Assembly: GCF_003732265.1 (NCBI RefSeq)
Contig: NZ_MOBK01000010.1
Location: forward strand, 186,001 to 250,000
Origin: Pseudomonas brassicacearum
Lineage (GTDB): Bacteria > Pseudomonadota > Gammaproteobacteria > Pseudomonadales > Pseudomonadaceae
Direction of reading: 5' to 3'
Length of the DNA stretch: 64,000 bases
Below are positions 41,879-49,027 of this stretch, piece after piece (position 1 is the stretch's first letter; each line of letters opens with the position of its first letter). The notes under the pieces were generated by a model. That model ran no database searches. It was not told where the DNA came from and saw only the letters and a program-made list of their open reading frames with translations. A program made the position numbers and the translations under genes.

Positions 41879-44800
41879 ATGTTCGCGCCTGCCAATCAAC
41901 CGCGTTTCACGTTGACCCTCGACGGCGTCCAGAATGAGCTCAAAGTCCTTGAGTTCACGGGCACGGAAGCCATCAGCCAACCCTACCGTTTTGACCTGGA
42001 ACTGGTCAGTGAACGGCCAGACATAGAACTGGAAAGCCTGCTGCACCGTCAGGCGTTTCTGAGTTTTGATGCACAAGGCGCCGGTATCCACGGTCAGATT
42101 TTTCGCGTCGGCCAAAGCGATTCCGGGAAGCGTCTGACGGGCTACCAGATCAGCCTCGTACCGCAACTGGCCTACCTCGGTCAGCGCATCAACCAGCGGA
42201 TCTTCCAGCACAAAAGTGTGCCAACGATCATCGCCCAGGTCCTCAAGGATCACGGCATCCAGCGCGATGCGTTCGAGTTTCAACTCGGCAGCGACTACGC
42301 ACCTCGCGAGTACTGCGTGCAGTACGCCGAAAGCGATCTGGCGTTCATCCAGCGGCTGTGCGCCGAGATCGGCATTCACTACCACTTCCAGCACAGCCCC
42401 GACGGGCATTTGCTGGTGTTCGGCGATGACCAGACGGTTTTCCCTCGTCTGCCCGAGTCAACGCTATACCTGCCGGGCAGCGGAATGGCGGCGCAGGCGC
42501 CGGCCATCAAGCGCTTCAACGTGCGGCTGGAAACCCGCACCACCGCAGTCGCCCGTCGCGATTACGACTTCAAAAAACCACGCCTGCAACTCGACACCCG
42601 TCTCGACAGCGAACAACACCCGGTGCTGGAGGATTACCACTTTCCCGGCCATTTCACTGATCGCGAACAGGGCAAGCAACTGACCCACCGCACACTCGAA
42701 CGCCACAACGCGGACTTCCGTCAGGCCGAAGGTAAAGGTGACGATTCGGCGCTGGTTTGCGGACATTTCCTGCACCTCGCCGAGCATCCACGTCAGGCAT
42801 GGAACGACCTGTGGCTGATCACAGAAATCGAACACCGCGGCCGCCAGCCACAAGTGCTGGAGGAGTCGGCCACCAGCGACGACCCGGACGACTTCCAGGG
42901 TTATCGCAATACGTTTCTGGCAACGCCGTGGGACGTTTCGTTTCGTCCGCCACTGGGACCGCAAAAGCCTCGCATGCTCGGCTATCAACCGGCCGTGGTC
43001 ACCGGGCCGACTGACAGCGAAATCCATTGCGACGAGTTCGGGCGGGTCAAGGTTCAGCTCGCCTGGGACCGCGACGGTCAGCTCAACGAACACTCCAGTT
43101 GCTGGCTGCGCGTGGCCACGGGCTGGGCGCATGACCGTTATGGCAGCGTGTTGATCCCGCGTGTTGGCATGGAAGTGTTGGTCGGCTTCATCGACGCCGA
43201 TGCCGACAAACCGCTGGTGATGGGCTGCCTGCCGAACGCGGCGACGCCCGTTCCGCTGGACCTGCCCGCCGACAAGACCCGCAGCATTTTCCGCAGCCAG
43301 AGCAGTCCGGGAGGCGGTGGCTACAACGAACTGCGCATCGAGGATCGCAAAGGCGCCGAGGAAATCTACCTGCGCGCCCAGCGAAACTGGACCCAGCACG
43401 TGTTGAACGATCAACAGGTGCAGGTCGATAACCAGCGCAGCATCGTCGTCACCGGCACCGCTCGCCATGAGTTGAAAGCTGACGAGCAGCGCATCACCCA
43501 TGGTCAGCGCCAGGCCGAAGTGAAGCTTGACGATCACTTGGTGGTGATGGGTGATCGGCACATCCGCGTGACCAGTCAGGCGCTGAATGCCAGTCAGCAG
43601 TTCCACGTCAGCGCCGGCCAGCAAGTGGTGATCGACGGCGGCGCCAGCGCGACGATTCAGGCGGGCGGGCAGTGGATCAACATCGGGCCTGGGGGGATTT
43701 TCAGCAGCGTGCCGATTCAGGTGGGCGGGGCGCTGGTGCCGGCGATGGCTGCCGCGCCGACGTCGCTGAATACGCCGTTGAAACTCGCCGCCGCACCAGC
43801 CGCGTTGTTGAGCGCCGCACAGATCATGAGCCTGAAAAGCGACGCGCCGTTTTGTGAGGAATGTGAGCGCTGCAAGGATGGGGTATGCCCTACGCCGGTC
43901 ACGCAGACCCACTCCCCAAAGCCTTCAGCCCAGCCGGCAGTCTCCAGCGTTGAGCCGGGTTTTCACGTCGTCGAGCAGGGAATGTCCCGGTCTGCGCTCG
44001 AATCAATCCTGTTTCCACAACCGGAATCGGCGGTACTGGAGAAGTTTCGCAGCCTTAATCCACAACTCACCCAGTACGCCAAGCCTGGGCAATTGATTGT
44101 CCTGAGCGATCCGCGCAATAAGCAATGCACTCGTGAAGAAGCGCTGCTGATGGAGGCAGCGCAAAAAGTCGATGCAGCGCTTGAGCCATTGAGTGATGCC
44201 GAGGCGGAGTTCATGACTCGTCATCATGGGGAAATTGAATCGTTTCTTTCGCAGGGCTCGACAGGCGTTGGCATTGGTTCGGCGATGTTCGGCAAGCACT
44301 TGGGCAACTTGAAAGGCACCTTGGTAGAACTTGAAAACCTGCACAAGCGCACCTTCGATAAACACGGAAAACTCCAAGGGGCGGATTTTTTTGCTGAGCG
44401 TAAAAAATTGATGGGGCGGCTGGATAACAGCCTTGGGCCATTGGTGCGCAAAGGTGTGGGTATTCCTGATCATCCGAAACTGAAGAATGCGCTGGGGATT
44501 TCAAACCGCAGCCTCGTGCATCATTGGAGTAAGGCGGGCACGGCTGGGGGGATTCCTGGGTATGCGACGCATATTGATGGGGTGAGTAAGGCTGGGAAGG
44601 TGATGAAGCTGGGTGGCTGGGTTGGGATTGGGCTGCAAGCAACTGCGTCAGGTCTCAAGGTAAAGGAAACCTGCCGCAGCGGAACTCAAGAGGTCTGCAA
44701 AAAAGTGCAGTTTACGGAAAGTGGTAAGTTTGGTGGGATCGTGGCGGGAGGAGCTGCTGGTGCTGCAATGGGTGCTCCAATATGTGTGGCGATAGGGATA

Positions 44801-44929
44801 GGGACGTTAGGAGTCGGAGGCGTAGCATGTGGGCTCGTATTTACTGGGTTGGGCGCTGCTGTTCTGGGGGATGAACTAGGCAGTCTTGGCGAGCGCGGAG
44901 CTGAAGTTCTATATGAGGTGACGAGGTGA
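41879..44929 (+). CDS. vgrG: Type VI secretion spike protein VgrG with C-terminal effector-like extension
   Basis: A 1016-residue VgrG. Residues 1 to about 465 are the gp27/gp5-like core (Phage_GPD region, EIHCDEFGRVKVQLAWDRDG OB-fold). Residues about 466-625 form the DUF2345 beta-helix. The usual VgrG would end near 650. Here a Cys-rich linker follows (CEECERCKDGVC, 659-670). Next come a LysM-like segment (694-743), a helical region, and two hydrophobic stretches (904-925 and a glycine-zipper-like 951-995). This tail looks like a membrane-acting effector delivered with the spike. The last four bases overlap the start of a small membrane-protein gene. GC content falls towards the 3' end. The ribosome site is weak; the start fits the family N-terminus. 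Confidence 0.9.
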   Translation: MFAPANQPRFTLTLDGVQNELKVLEFTGTEAISQPYRFDLELVSERPDIELESLLHRQAFLSFDAQGAGIHGQIFRVGQSDSGKRLTGYQISLVPQLAYLGQRINQRIFQHKSVPTIIAQVLKDHGIQRDAFEFQLGSDYAPREYCVQYAESDLAFIQRLCAEIGIHYHFQHSPDGHLLVFGDDQTVFPRLPESTLYLPGSGMAAQAPAIKRFNVRLETRTTAVARRDYDFKKPRLQLDTRLDSEQHPVLEDYHFPGHFTDREQGKQLTHRTLERHNADFRQAEGKGDDSALVCGHFLHLAEHPRQAWNDLWLITEIEHRGRQPQVLEESATSDDPDDFQGYRNTFLATPWDVSFRPPLGPQKPRMLGYQPAVVTGPTDSEIHCDEFGRVKVQLAWDRDGQLNEHSSCWLRVATGWAHDRYGSVLIPRVGMEVLVGFIDADADKPLVMGCLPNAATPVPLDLPADKTRSIFRSQSSPGGGGYNELRIEDRKGAEEIYLRAQRNWTQHVLNDQQVQVDNQRSIVVTGTARHELKADEQRITHGQRQAEVKLDDHLVVMGDRHIRVTSQALNASQQFHVSAGQQVVIDGGASATIQAGGQWINIGPGGIFSSVPIQVGGALVPAMAAAPTSLNTPLKLAAAPAALLSAAQIMSLKSDAPFCEECERCKDGVCPTPVTQTHSPKPSAQPAVSSVEPGFHVVEQGMSRSALESILFPQPESAVLEKFRSLNPQLTQYAKPGQLIVLSDPRNKQCTREEALLMEAAQKVDAALEPLSDAEAEFMTRHHGEIESFLSQGSTGVGIGSAMFGKHLGNLKGTLVELENLHKRTFDKHGKLQGADFFAERKKLMGRLDNSLGPLVRKGVGIPDHPKLKNALGISNRSLVHHWSKAGTAGGIPGYATHIDGVSKAGKVMKLGGWVGIGLQATASGLKVKETCRSGTQEVCKKVQFTESGKFGGIVAGGAAGAAMGAPICVAIGIGTLGVGGVACGLVFTGLGAAVLGDELGSLGERGAEVLYEVTR

Positions 44930-45315
44930 GAAGTGGGTCTGAAACAATATTTTTGTTGGGGGGATTGGTTTTAATTGTATTGATTTTGTCGGTTGTGTTG
45001 GTTTTGTTGTTTGTCGCCTATTTTTGGATGCGAACAATACTTAAGTACTTGAGTAATTCCCCTGGTGTGATTTCTAAACATAGTTATTTAGGCTGGGATC
45101 CAATTAGTCGCTTTCTTATGGTCAGCTATGTGGGGGCACTGATGATTTTTCCAGCGCGATCGTCTAGAAAAGGGGAGCTAAGCTTGCAAGACTATGAGCT
45201 TTTTCCCGTTAAATTAAAGCATGTGTTACGAATGTGTTGTGGGTCAATGATGGTCCTTGGGGTGATAGCCATAGGATTTGTATTGGTCGGCAGATATATG
45301 GGTTGGTCGAAATAA
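44926..45315 (+). CDS. Small membrane protein, candidate immunity protein to the VgrG effector
   Basis: A 129-residue protein of no family I recognise. Hydrophobic segments lie at residues 8-34, about 63-77 (short) and 103-122, with a basic loop between. It begins at a GTG overlapping the vgrG TGA (GTGA) with GAGGT seven bases upstream, so synthesis is coupled to the spike protein. It is strongly AT-rich beside its neighbours. Position, size and membrane location fit an immunity protein against a membrane-permeabilising toxin, but that is inference. Confidence 0.7.
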   Translation: MRSGSETIFLLGGLVLIVLILSVVLVLLFVAYFWMRTILKYLSNSPGVISKHSYLGWDPISRFLMVSYVGALMIFPARSSRKGELSLQDYELFPVKLKHVLRMCCGSMMVLGVIAIGFVLVGRYMGWSK

Positions 45316-45391
45316 AAACATTTTAGCTTGATCTTGATAATCGACTTACTGGTTAAGTTGTTTGAACGGCTTTCTTTTTTTGAAGTAGTTG

Positions 45392-46129
45392 ATGGAAAAA
45401 TTCATGGCCACCCACCCCGATCTTTGGCTAGTTAACCAGCCCCTTAGTAGCACCGAGCAGATATTCGCGATTTTCAGCAATGCTAGTGCAGTTGAGCCGT
45501 TCAAGGCTTGGCAGCGCTCATTGAACACCGCCCCGAGCCCGATTTGGGCCGATACGATTTACTCCGAGTGGGAAGCAGTGATGCCCTATGTCGGAATTGT
45601 CGCTTCTGATAGCCAGTTCCTCGATTGGGTTGCCACGACAGCGTCTTGCGATTGGGGTTGGTTGGCAGTGTCTTCGGCGAGCCTTGAGGCAGTGGTCGAA
45701 CATTTGCGCAGTCTCACACTGGTCAAAATGCCGAATGGAAAATTCGTTTTTTTCCGCTTTTGGGATGGGCGTTATTTGCTGCCGATTTTGCAGTCTGTTG
45801 ATGTGAATGCCCCGGAACTGTTGCCGGTGATCCAGAGGTGTTTGATCAATGGGCAGTCGGTCGACATTGGGGGCTGTGCATTGCAAGCATCGAAAGTTTT
45901 TCCATGGTGGGAAGTCTCTGAGCCCCTCCTGCAATACCTCGATGCTGAAGATGCTTCGACACTTATCAACAATCTGATGCGCTGGTTGAGTGAAGAGCAC
46001 CGGAGTCTGTTCGAGGCGTTTTCAGAAAGCGTTTTGCGCAGGAAAGTCGAGACGTTTCTTACGACGCCTGGCCTGTCTGCCGGGCCAAAAGCTGAGTTGT
46101 TGGAGCACTTGATGGAGGAGGTGGCTTAA
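45392..46129 (+). CDS. DUF4123-domain type VI secretion adaptor/chaperone
   Basis: A 245-residue soluble protein with the DUF4123 pattern (early SPIWADTIYSEWEAVMPYVGIV, GWLAVSSASLEAVVEHLRSL and KFVFFRFWDGRYLLPIL). DUF4123 proteins load effectors onto VgrG or PAAR spikes. It starts 76 bases after the candidate immunity gene. The usual order places the adaptor between vgrG and the toxin; here it comes last, after a spike that already carries its toxin-like tail. I prefer the ATG at 45392 (GAAG upstream), with a TTG just before it and an ATG four codons on as alternatives. Confidence 0.85.
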   Translation: MEKFMATHPDLWLVNQPLSSTEQIFAIFSNASAVEPFKAWQRSLNTAPSPIWADTIYSEWEAVMPYVGIVASDSQFLDWVATTASCDWGWLAVSSASLEAVVEHLRSLTLVKMPNGKFVFFRFWDGRYLLPILQSVDVNAPELLPVIQRCLINGQSVDIGGCALQASKVFPWWEVSEPLLQYLDAEDASTLINNLMRWLSEEHRSLFEAFSESVLRRKVETFLTTPGLSAGPKAELLEHLMEEVA

Positions 46130-46314
46130 TTTGGCGGAGGGGCCAGTCGAATTTTCCGGGCAAGGTCGTCGGAAGTTTCCTTCAACTCGTATCGGTTTCC
46201 ATGAACTGGTTTGAAATGCATTCCATCGATAGTCTCTGGTGGTCACTGAGTTTCAGTGGCGGGGTGTAGGAACCCTTCAAGACTGATGGGATGCTCTTAG
46301 CGTCAATACATGGT

Positions 46315-46343
46315 TTGCGGCCGTTAACAAGCGTCCGTAAGAT
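46315..46343 (+). promoter_or_regulatory. Candidate sigma-70 promoter of the C4-like RNA
   Basis: TTGCGG (46315-46320) and TAAGAT (46338-46343) are 17 bases apart. Initiation about seven bases downstream would fall at 46350, exactly where the structured RNA begins. The boxes match the consensus only moderately. Upstream, 46130-46314 shows nothing I can name. Confidence 0.5.
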
Positions 46344-46350
46344 CTGTTGC

Positions 46351-46424
46351 GGCGGCTATGCGCGAGCACGCTTCGGCGTGGTCGAGTTTTCCCAAAGGTC
46401 TCGATATTCCTACCTCGCGTATAG
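46351..46424 (+). ncRNA. C4-type antisense RNA
   Basis: The fold is explicit. A closing stem pairs CTATGCGCGAG (46356-46366) with CTCGCGTATAG (46414-46424). Inside are a UUCG tetraloop hairpin CACGC-TTCG-GCGTG (46367-46380) and a second hairpin TCGAG/CTCGA (46382-46386 with 46400-46404). The second loop TCCCAAAG (46390-46397) is fully complementary to CTTTGGGA (46471-46478), which overlaps the ribosome site of the following gene. The single-stranded TTCCTAC (46407-46413) is complementary to GTAGGAA (46441-46447). Two antisense segments facing two downstream targets is the architecture of phage P1/P7 C4 RNA and its bacterial relatives. Confidence 0.8.
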
Positions 46425-46478
46425 CTGCCACCCCTAGCCTGTAGGAAGGCTGATGGCAGCTCCTATTCTTCTTTGGGA
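46423..46478 (+). promoter_or_regulatory. Target leader of the C4-type RNA
   Basis: AGCTGCCA (46423-46430) pairs with TGGCAGCT (46454-46461), and AGCCT/AGGCT (46436-46440, 46447-46451) extends the stem. This places the target GTAGGA in the hairpin loop. The second target CTTTGGGA (46471-46478) covers the GGGAG ribosome site. An ATG at 46453 lies inside the stem and is probably structural, not a start codon. Confidence 0.7.
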
Positions 46479-46485
46479 GTCTCTA

Positions 46486-46809
46486 ATGAAAACACTTCAC
46501 CCCGATCCACCCTACGAAAAACCAATCCCCCACCCCAAAAGCCGCTTCATGGCCCTCACCAGCAACTGCACTGACATGCCCACGCTGTTCGTCGATACCC
46601 ACGCGCCGCTCGATGTTTTATACGACGCCGCCAACTACCGAATTCGCGCCGTCACTCAGGTGCTGGAGAACATGTCGATGCGCGGTTCGGTTGAGTGTGA
46701 GTCGTTCATTCTTAGTGATTTTGCGTTGCTGTGTGCCATTCCGTTGCGGGATGGGTGTGATGTGCTGGATGTGATTGGGCGGCGGTTGCGGGCTCGGTCA
46801 CCGGAATAA
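46486..46809 (+). CDS. DUF3077-domain protein
   Basis: A 107-residue protein of the DUF3077 family, common in several copies in Pseudomonas and of unknown function. The C-terminal half (YRIRAVTQVLENMSMRGSVE...LLCAIPLRDGCDVLDVIGRRL) is the conserved part. The start at 46486 is chosen because GGGAG stands six bases upstream and is one of the two antisense targets of the preceding C4-type RNA. An in-frame ATG at 46453 would put the start inside the leader hairpin. Expression is probably controlled by that RNA. Confidence 0.8.
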   Translation: MKTLHPDPPYEKPIPHPKSRFMALTSNCTDMPTLFVDTHAPLDVLYDAANYRIRAVTQVLENMSMRGSVECESFILSDFALLCAIPLRDGCDVLDVIGRRLRARSPE

Positions 46810-46824
46810 CGGCGTACGGCTATT

Positions 46825-47110
46825 TGTGGTGAGGGGGCTTGTCGGAACGCCGCATCGCCCCGTTGGGTCGCGCAGCGGCCCCAAAACCTGCAATCCGGTT
46901 ATGTCAGTTGTACCGAGGGGTTTGGTTTGGCGACTGCTTCGCAGTCGAGCGGGAGCAAGCTCCCTCGCCACAGGTTTTGTGATGTGGCGGGATGTTTTGG
47001 GGCTGCTGCGCAGCCCAACGGGGGCAAGCCCCCTCGCCACAGGGTTTTGTGGGTGGCTGGATGTTTTGGGGCTGTTGTGCAGCCCGACGGGGGCAAGGCC
47101 CCTCGCCACA
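46825..47110. repeat. Cluster of four REP elements, three in tandem at exact 69-base spacing
   Basis: One GTGGTGAGGGGGC-type unit (from 46825) faces three same-direction units ending CCTCGCCACA at 46972, 47041 and 47110. The ends are 69 bases apart each time. The copies differ at several positions, so the array is not brand new. It fills the gap before rlmJ; I see no gene in it. Confidence 0.88.
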
Positions 47111-47201
47111 GGTTCGTGGGGCTGCAAGTGCCCGCTCGGCTGTGAGGTCCTGACGTTGGCCGCCTTACAAGGTAAACTTCCCGGCCTTCGCAGGAGCAAT
47201 C

Positions 47202-48041
47202 ATGAATTATCGTCACGCCTTCCATGCCGGCAATCACGCCGATGTGTTCAAACACCTGACTTTGACCCGCCTCATCGCCCTGATGTCGCGCAAGGAGCAG
47301 CCGTTTGCCTATCTCGACACTCACGCCGGCATTGGTCTGTATGACCTGCAGGGTGATCAGGCGAGCCGTACCGGTGAGTACCTGGAAGGTATTGCGCGTC
47401 TGTGGGATCAGCCGGATCTGCCGGCGCTGACCGCCGATTACATGAAAGTGCTGCACGACATGAACCCGGATGGCCAGTTGCGCTATTACCCGGGGTCGCC
47501 GGAGCTGGCGCGGCGTCTGACGCGGCCGCAGGATCGGGTGATGCTCAACGAGAAGCACCCCGAAGACGGCTTGCTGCTCAAGGACAACATGGCCGGTGAT
47601 CGTCGGGTGAAGGTGCATCTGGGCGAAGGCTGGCATGTGCCGCGCGCGATGTTGCCGGTGCAGGAGAAGCGGGCGGTGATGTTGATTGATCCGCCGTTTG
47701 AACAGCTCGATGAGATGCAGCGCTGTGCGGCGTCGTTGAAAGAAGCAGTTGGCCGGATGCGTCAAACCGTGGCGGCGATCTGGTACCCGGTGAAGGATCA
47801 GCGCATGTTGCGCCGCTTCTATCAGGATCTGGCGGGCTCGGGCGCGCCGAAGTTGTTGCGGGTGGAATTGCTGGTGCATCCGCTGGATACGCCGAACAGT
47901 CTGAACGGGTCCGGGTTGGCGATTGCGAATCCGCCGTGGGGGCTGGAGGAGGAATTGCGTGAGTTGCTGCCGTGGTTGTCCAAGAAGTTGGGACAGACCC
48001 AGGGTGGGTGGCAGATGGATTGGTTGATTGCCGAGAGTTGA
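47202..48041 (+). CDS. rlmJ: 23S rRNA (adenine2030-N6)-methyltransferase RlmJ
   Basis: A 279-residue SAM-dependent methyltransferase (E. coli 280). The N-terminal MNYRHAFHAGNHADVFKHL is diagnostic. The SAM-binding DTHAGIGLYDL and the catalytic DPPFE motif (near residue 164) are present. It methylates A2030 in 23S rRNA. The ATG has AGGAG six bases upstream. It is flanked by REP arrays and appears to be its own transcription unit. Confidence 0.95.
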   Translation: MNYRHAFHAGNHADVFKHLTLTRLIALMSRKEQPFAYLDTHAGIGLYDLQGDQASRTGEYLEGIARLWDQPDLPALTADYMKVLHDMNPDGQLRYYPGSPELARRLTRPQDRVMLNEKHPEDGLLLKDNMAGDRRVKVHLGEGWHVPRAMLPVQEKRAVMLIDPPFEQLDEMQRCAASLKEAVGRMRQTVAAIWYPVKDQRMLRRFYQDLAGSGAPKLLRVELLVHPLDTPNSLNGSGLAIANPPWGLEEELRELLPWLSKKLGQTQGGWQMDWLIAES

Positions 48042-48080
48042 TTTTTAGTCATCTGCATTGGTGGTGCCTGAGAGGGCGCC

Positions 48081-48172
48081 TTCGCGGGCAAGCCCGCTCC
48101 CACATTGGTTTCGTGATCGGCCTCAAAATTTGGGGCGGCTCAGGACTATTGTGGGAGCGGGCTTGCCCGCGA
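48081..48172. repeat. Pair of outward-facing REP elements
   Basis: TTCGCGGGCAAGCCCGCTCC (from 48081) and its inverse (to 48172) lie between the convergent rlmJ and msrA genes. The GCGGGCTTGCCCGC core is a near-perfect palindrome and could end transcription from both sides. Confidence 0.88.
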
Positions 48173-48191
48173 TGCTTTTAGGGCCCGAAAA

Positions 48192-48839
48192 TCAGATCGG
48201 GCAGGTCACGCCTGTGCCGCCAATCCCGCAATAGCCTTCAGGGTTCTTCGCCAGGTACTGCTGGTGGTACGCCTCGGCGAAGTAGACCGTCGGCGCTTCG
48301 TCGATTTCGGTGGTGATTTCGCCTTTCCCGGCCTTGGTCAATTCAGCCTGGAACACGTCCTTGCTGTGCTTGGCGGCTGCCAGTTGAGTTGGGTTGGTCG
48401 CATAGATCACCGAGCGGTACTGAGTGCCGATGTCGTTGCCCTGGCGCATGCCCTGAGTCGGGTTGTGCAATTCCCAGAACATCTTCAGCAGCTCGTCGTA
48501 GCTGACTTTTTCCGGTTCGTAGACCACGAGCACCACTTCGCTGTGGCCGGTCAGGCCTGAGCAGACTTCTTCATAGGTCGGGTTCGGTGTGAAACCGCCG
48601 GCGTAACCCACGACTGTGCTGACCACGCCTTCACGCTGCCAGAAACGACGTTCCGCGCCCCAGAAGCAACCCAGGCCGAAAATGGCAAAGTCGACGTTGG
48701 TGACGAACGGGCCCAGCAGCGGGGAGTCGTGGACGAAATGTTTTTCCGGCAGGTTCATCGGGGTTTCACGGCCGGGTAGAGCTTGTTCTTTGGTTGGAAG
48801 CACGTTTTTGTTCACCAGGATTTCCGAGCGCAAGACCAT
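48192..48839 (-). CDS. msrA: Peptide methionine-S-sulfoxide reductase MsrA
   Basis: A 215-residue enzyme that repairs oxidised methionine. The catalytic GCFWG (near residue 58) and the C-terminal resolving cysteines (GYCGIGGTGVTC) are visible. The N-terminal extension of about 45 residues matches the E. coli-type long form. It lies beside dipA, as in P. aeruginosa (PA5018 next to PA5017), with a REP doublet in between. Confidence 0.96.
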   Translation of the reverse strand: MVLRSEILVNKNVLPTKEQALPGRETPMNLPEKHFVHDSPLLGPFVTNVDFAIFGLGCFWGAERRFWQREGVVSTVVGYAGGFTPNPTYEEVCSGLTGHSEVVLVVYEPEKVSYDELLKMFWELHNPTQGMRQGNDIGTQYRSVIYATNPTQLAAAKHSKDVFQAELTKAGKGEITTEIDEAPTVYFAEAYHQQYLAKNPEGYCGIGGTGVTCPI

Positions 48840-48919
48840 GATCAGTCCTCTCAGTCAGGTTTAGATGTAGGGAATCAGACCGCCAGTGTGCCCAAACCCT
48901 TCCCGTTACGCACTACCCC

Positions 48920-49009
48920 TGTAGGAGCGGGCTTGCTCGCGAAGGCGGCGTGACAGTCGGCATTAATGTTGTGAGGTATACCGCATTCGCGAGCAAGCCC
49001 GCTCCCACA
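48920..49009. repeat. REP doublet between msrA and dipA
   Basis: An inverted pair of the GTGGGAGCGGGCTTGC element (left copy begins GTAGGAGC) with a 45-base spacer. It ends 18 bases before the dipA stop codon. Confidence 0.9.
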
Positions 49010-49027
49010 AGGGATTTGCGTGTGCTG

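Noticed and set aside
46453..46485. Earlier ATG start for the DUF3077 gene
   Set aside because: It is buried in the leader hairpin that presents the antisense target. The ATG at 46486 has its own ribosome site, which is the second target of the antisense RNA.
46825..47110. CRISPR-like array suggested by regular spacing
   Set aside because: The repeats are palindromic REP units with conserved spacers between them, there are no cas genes, and one unit is inverted.
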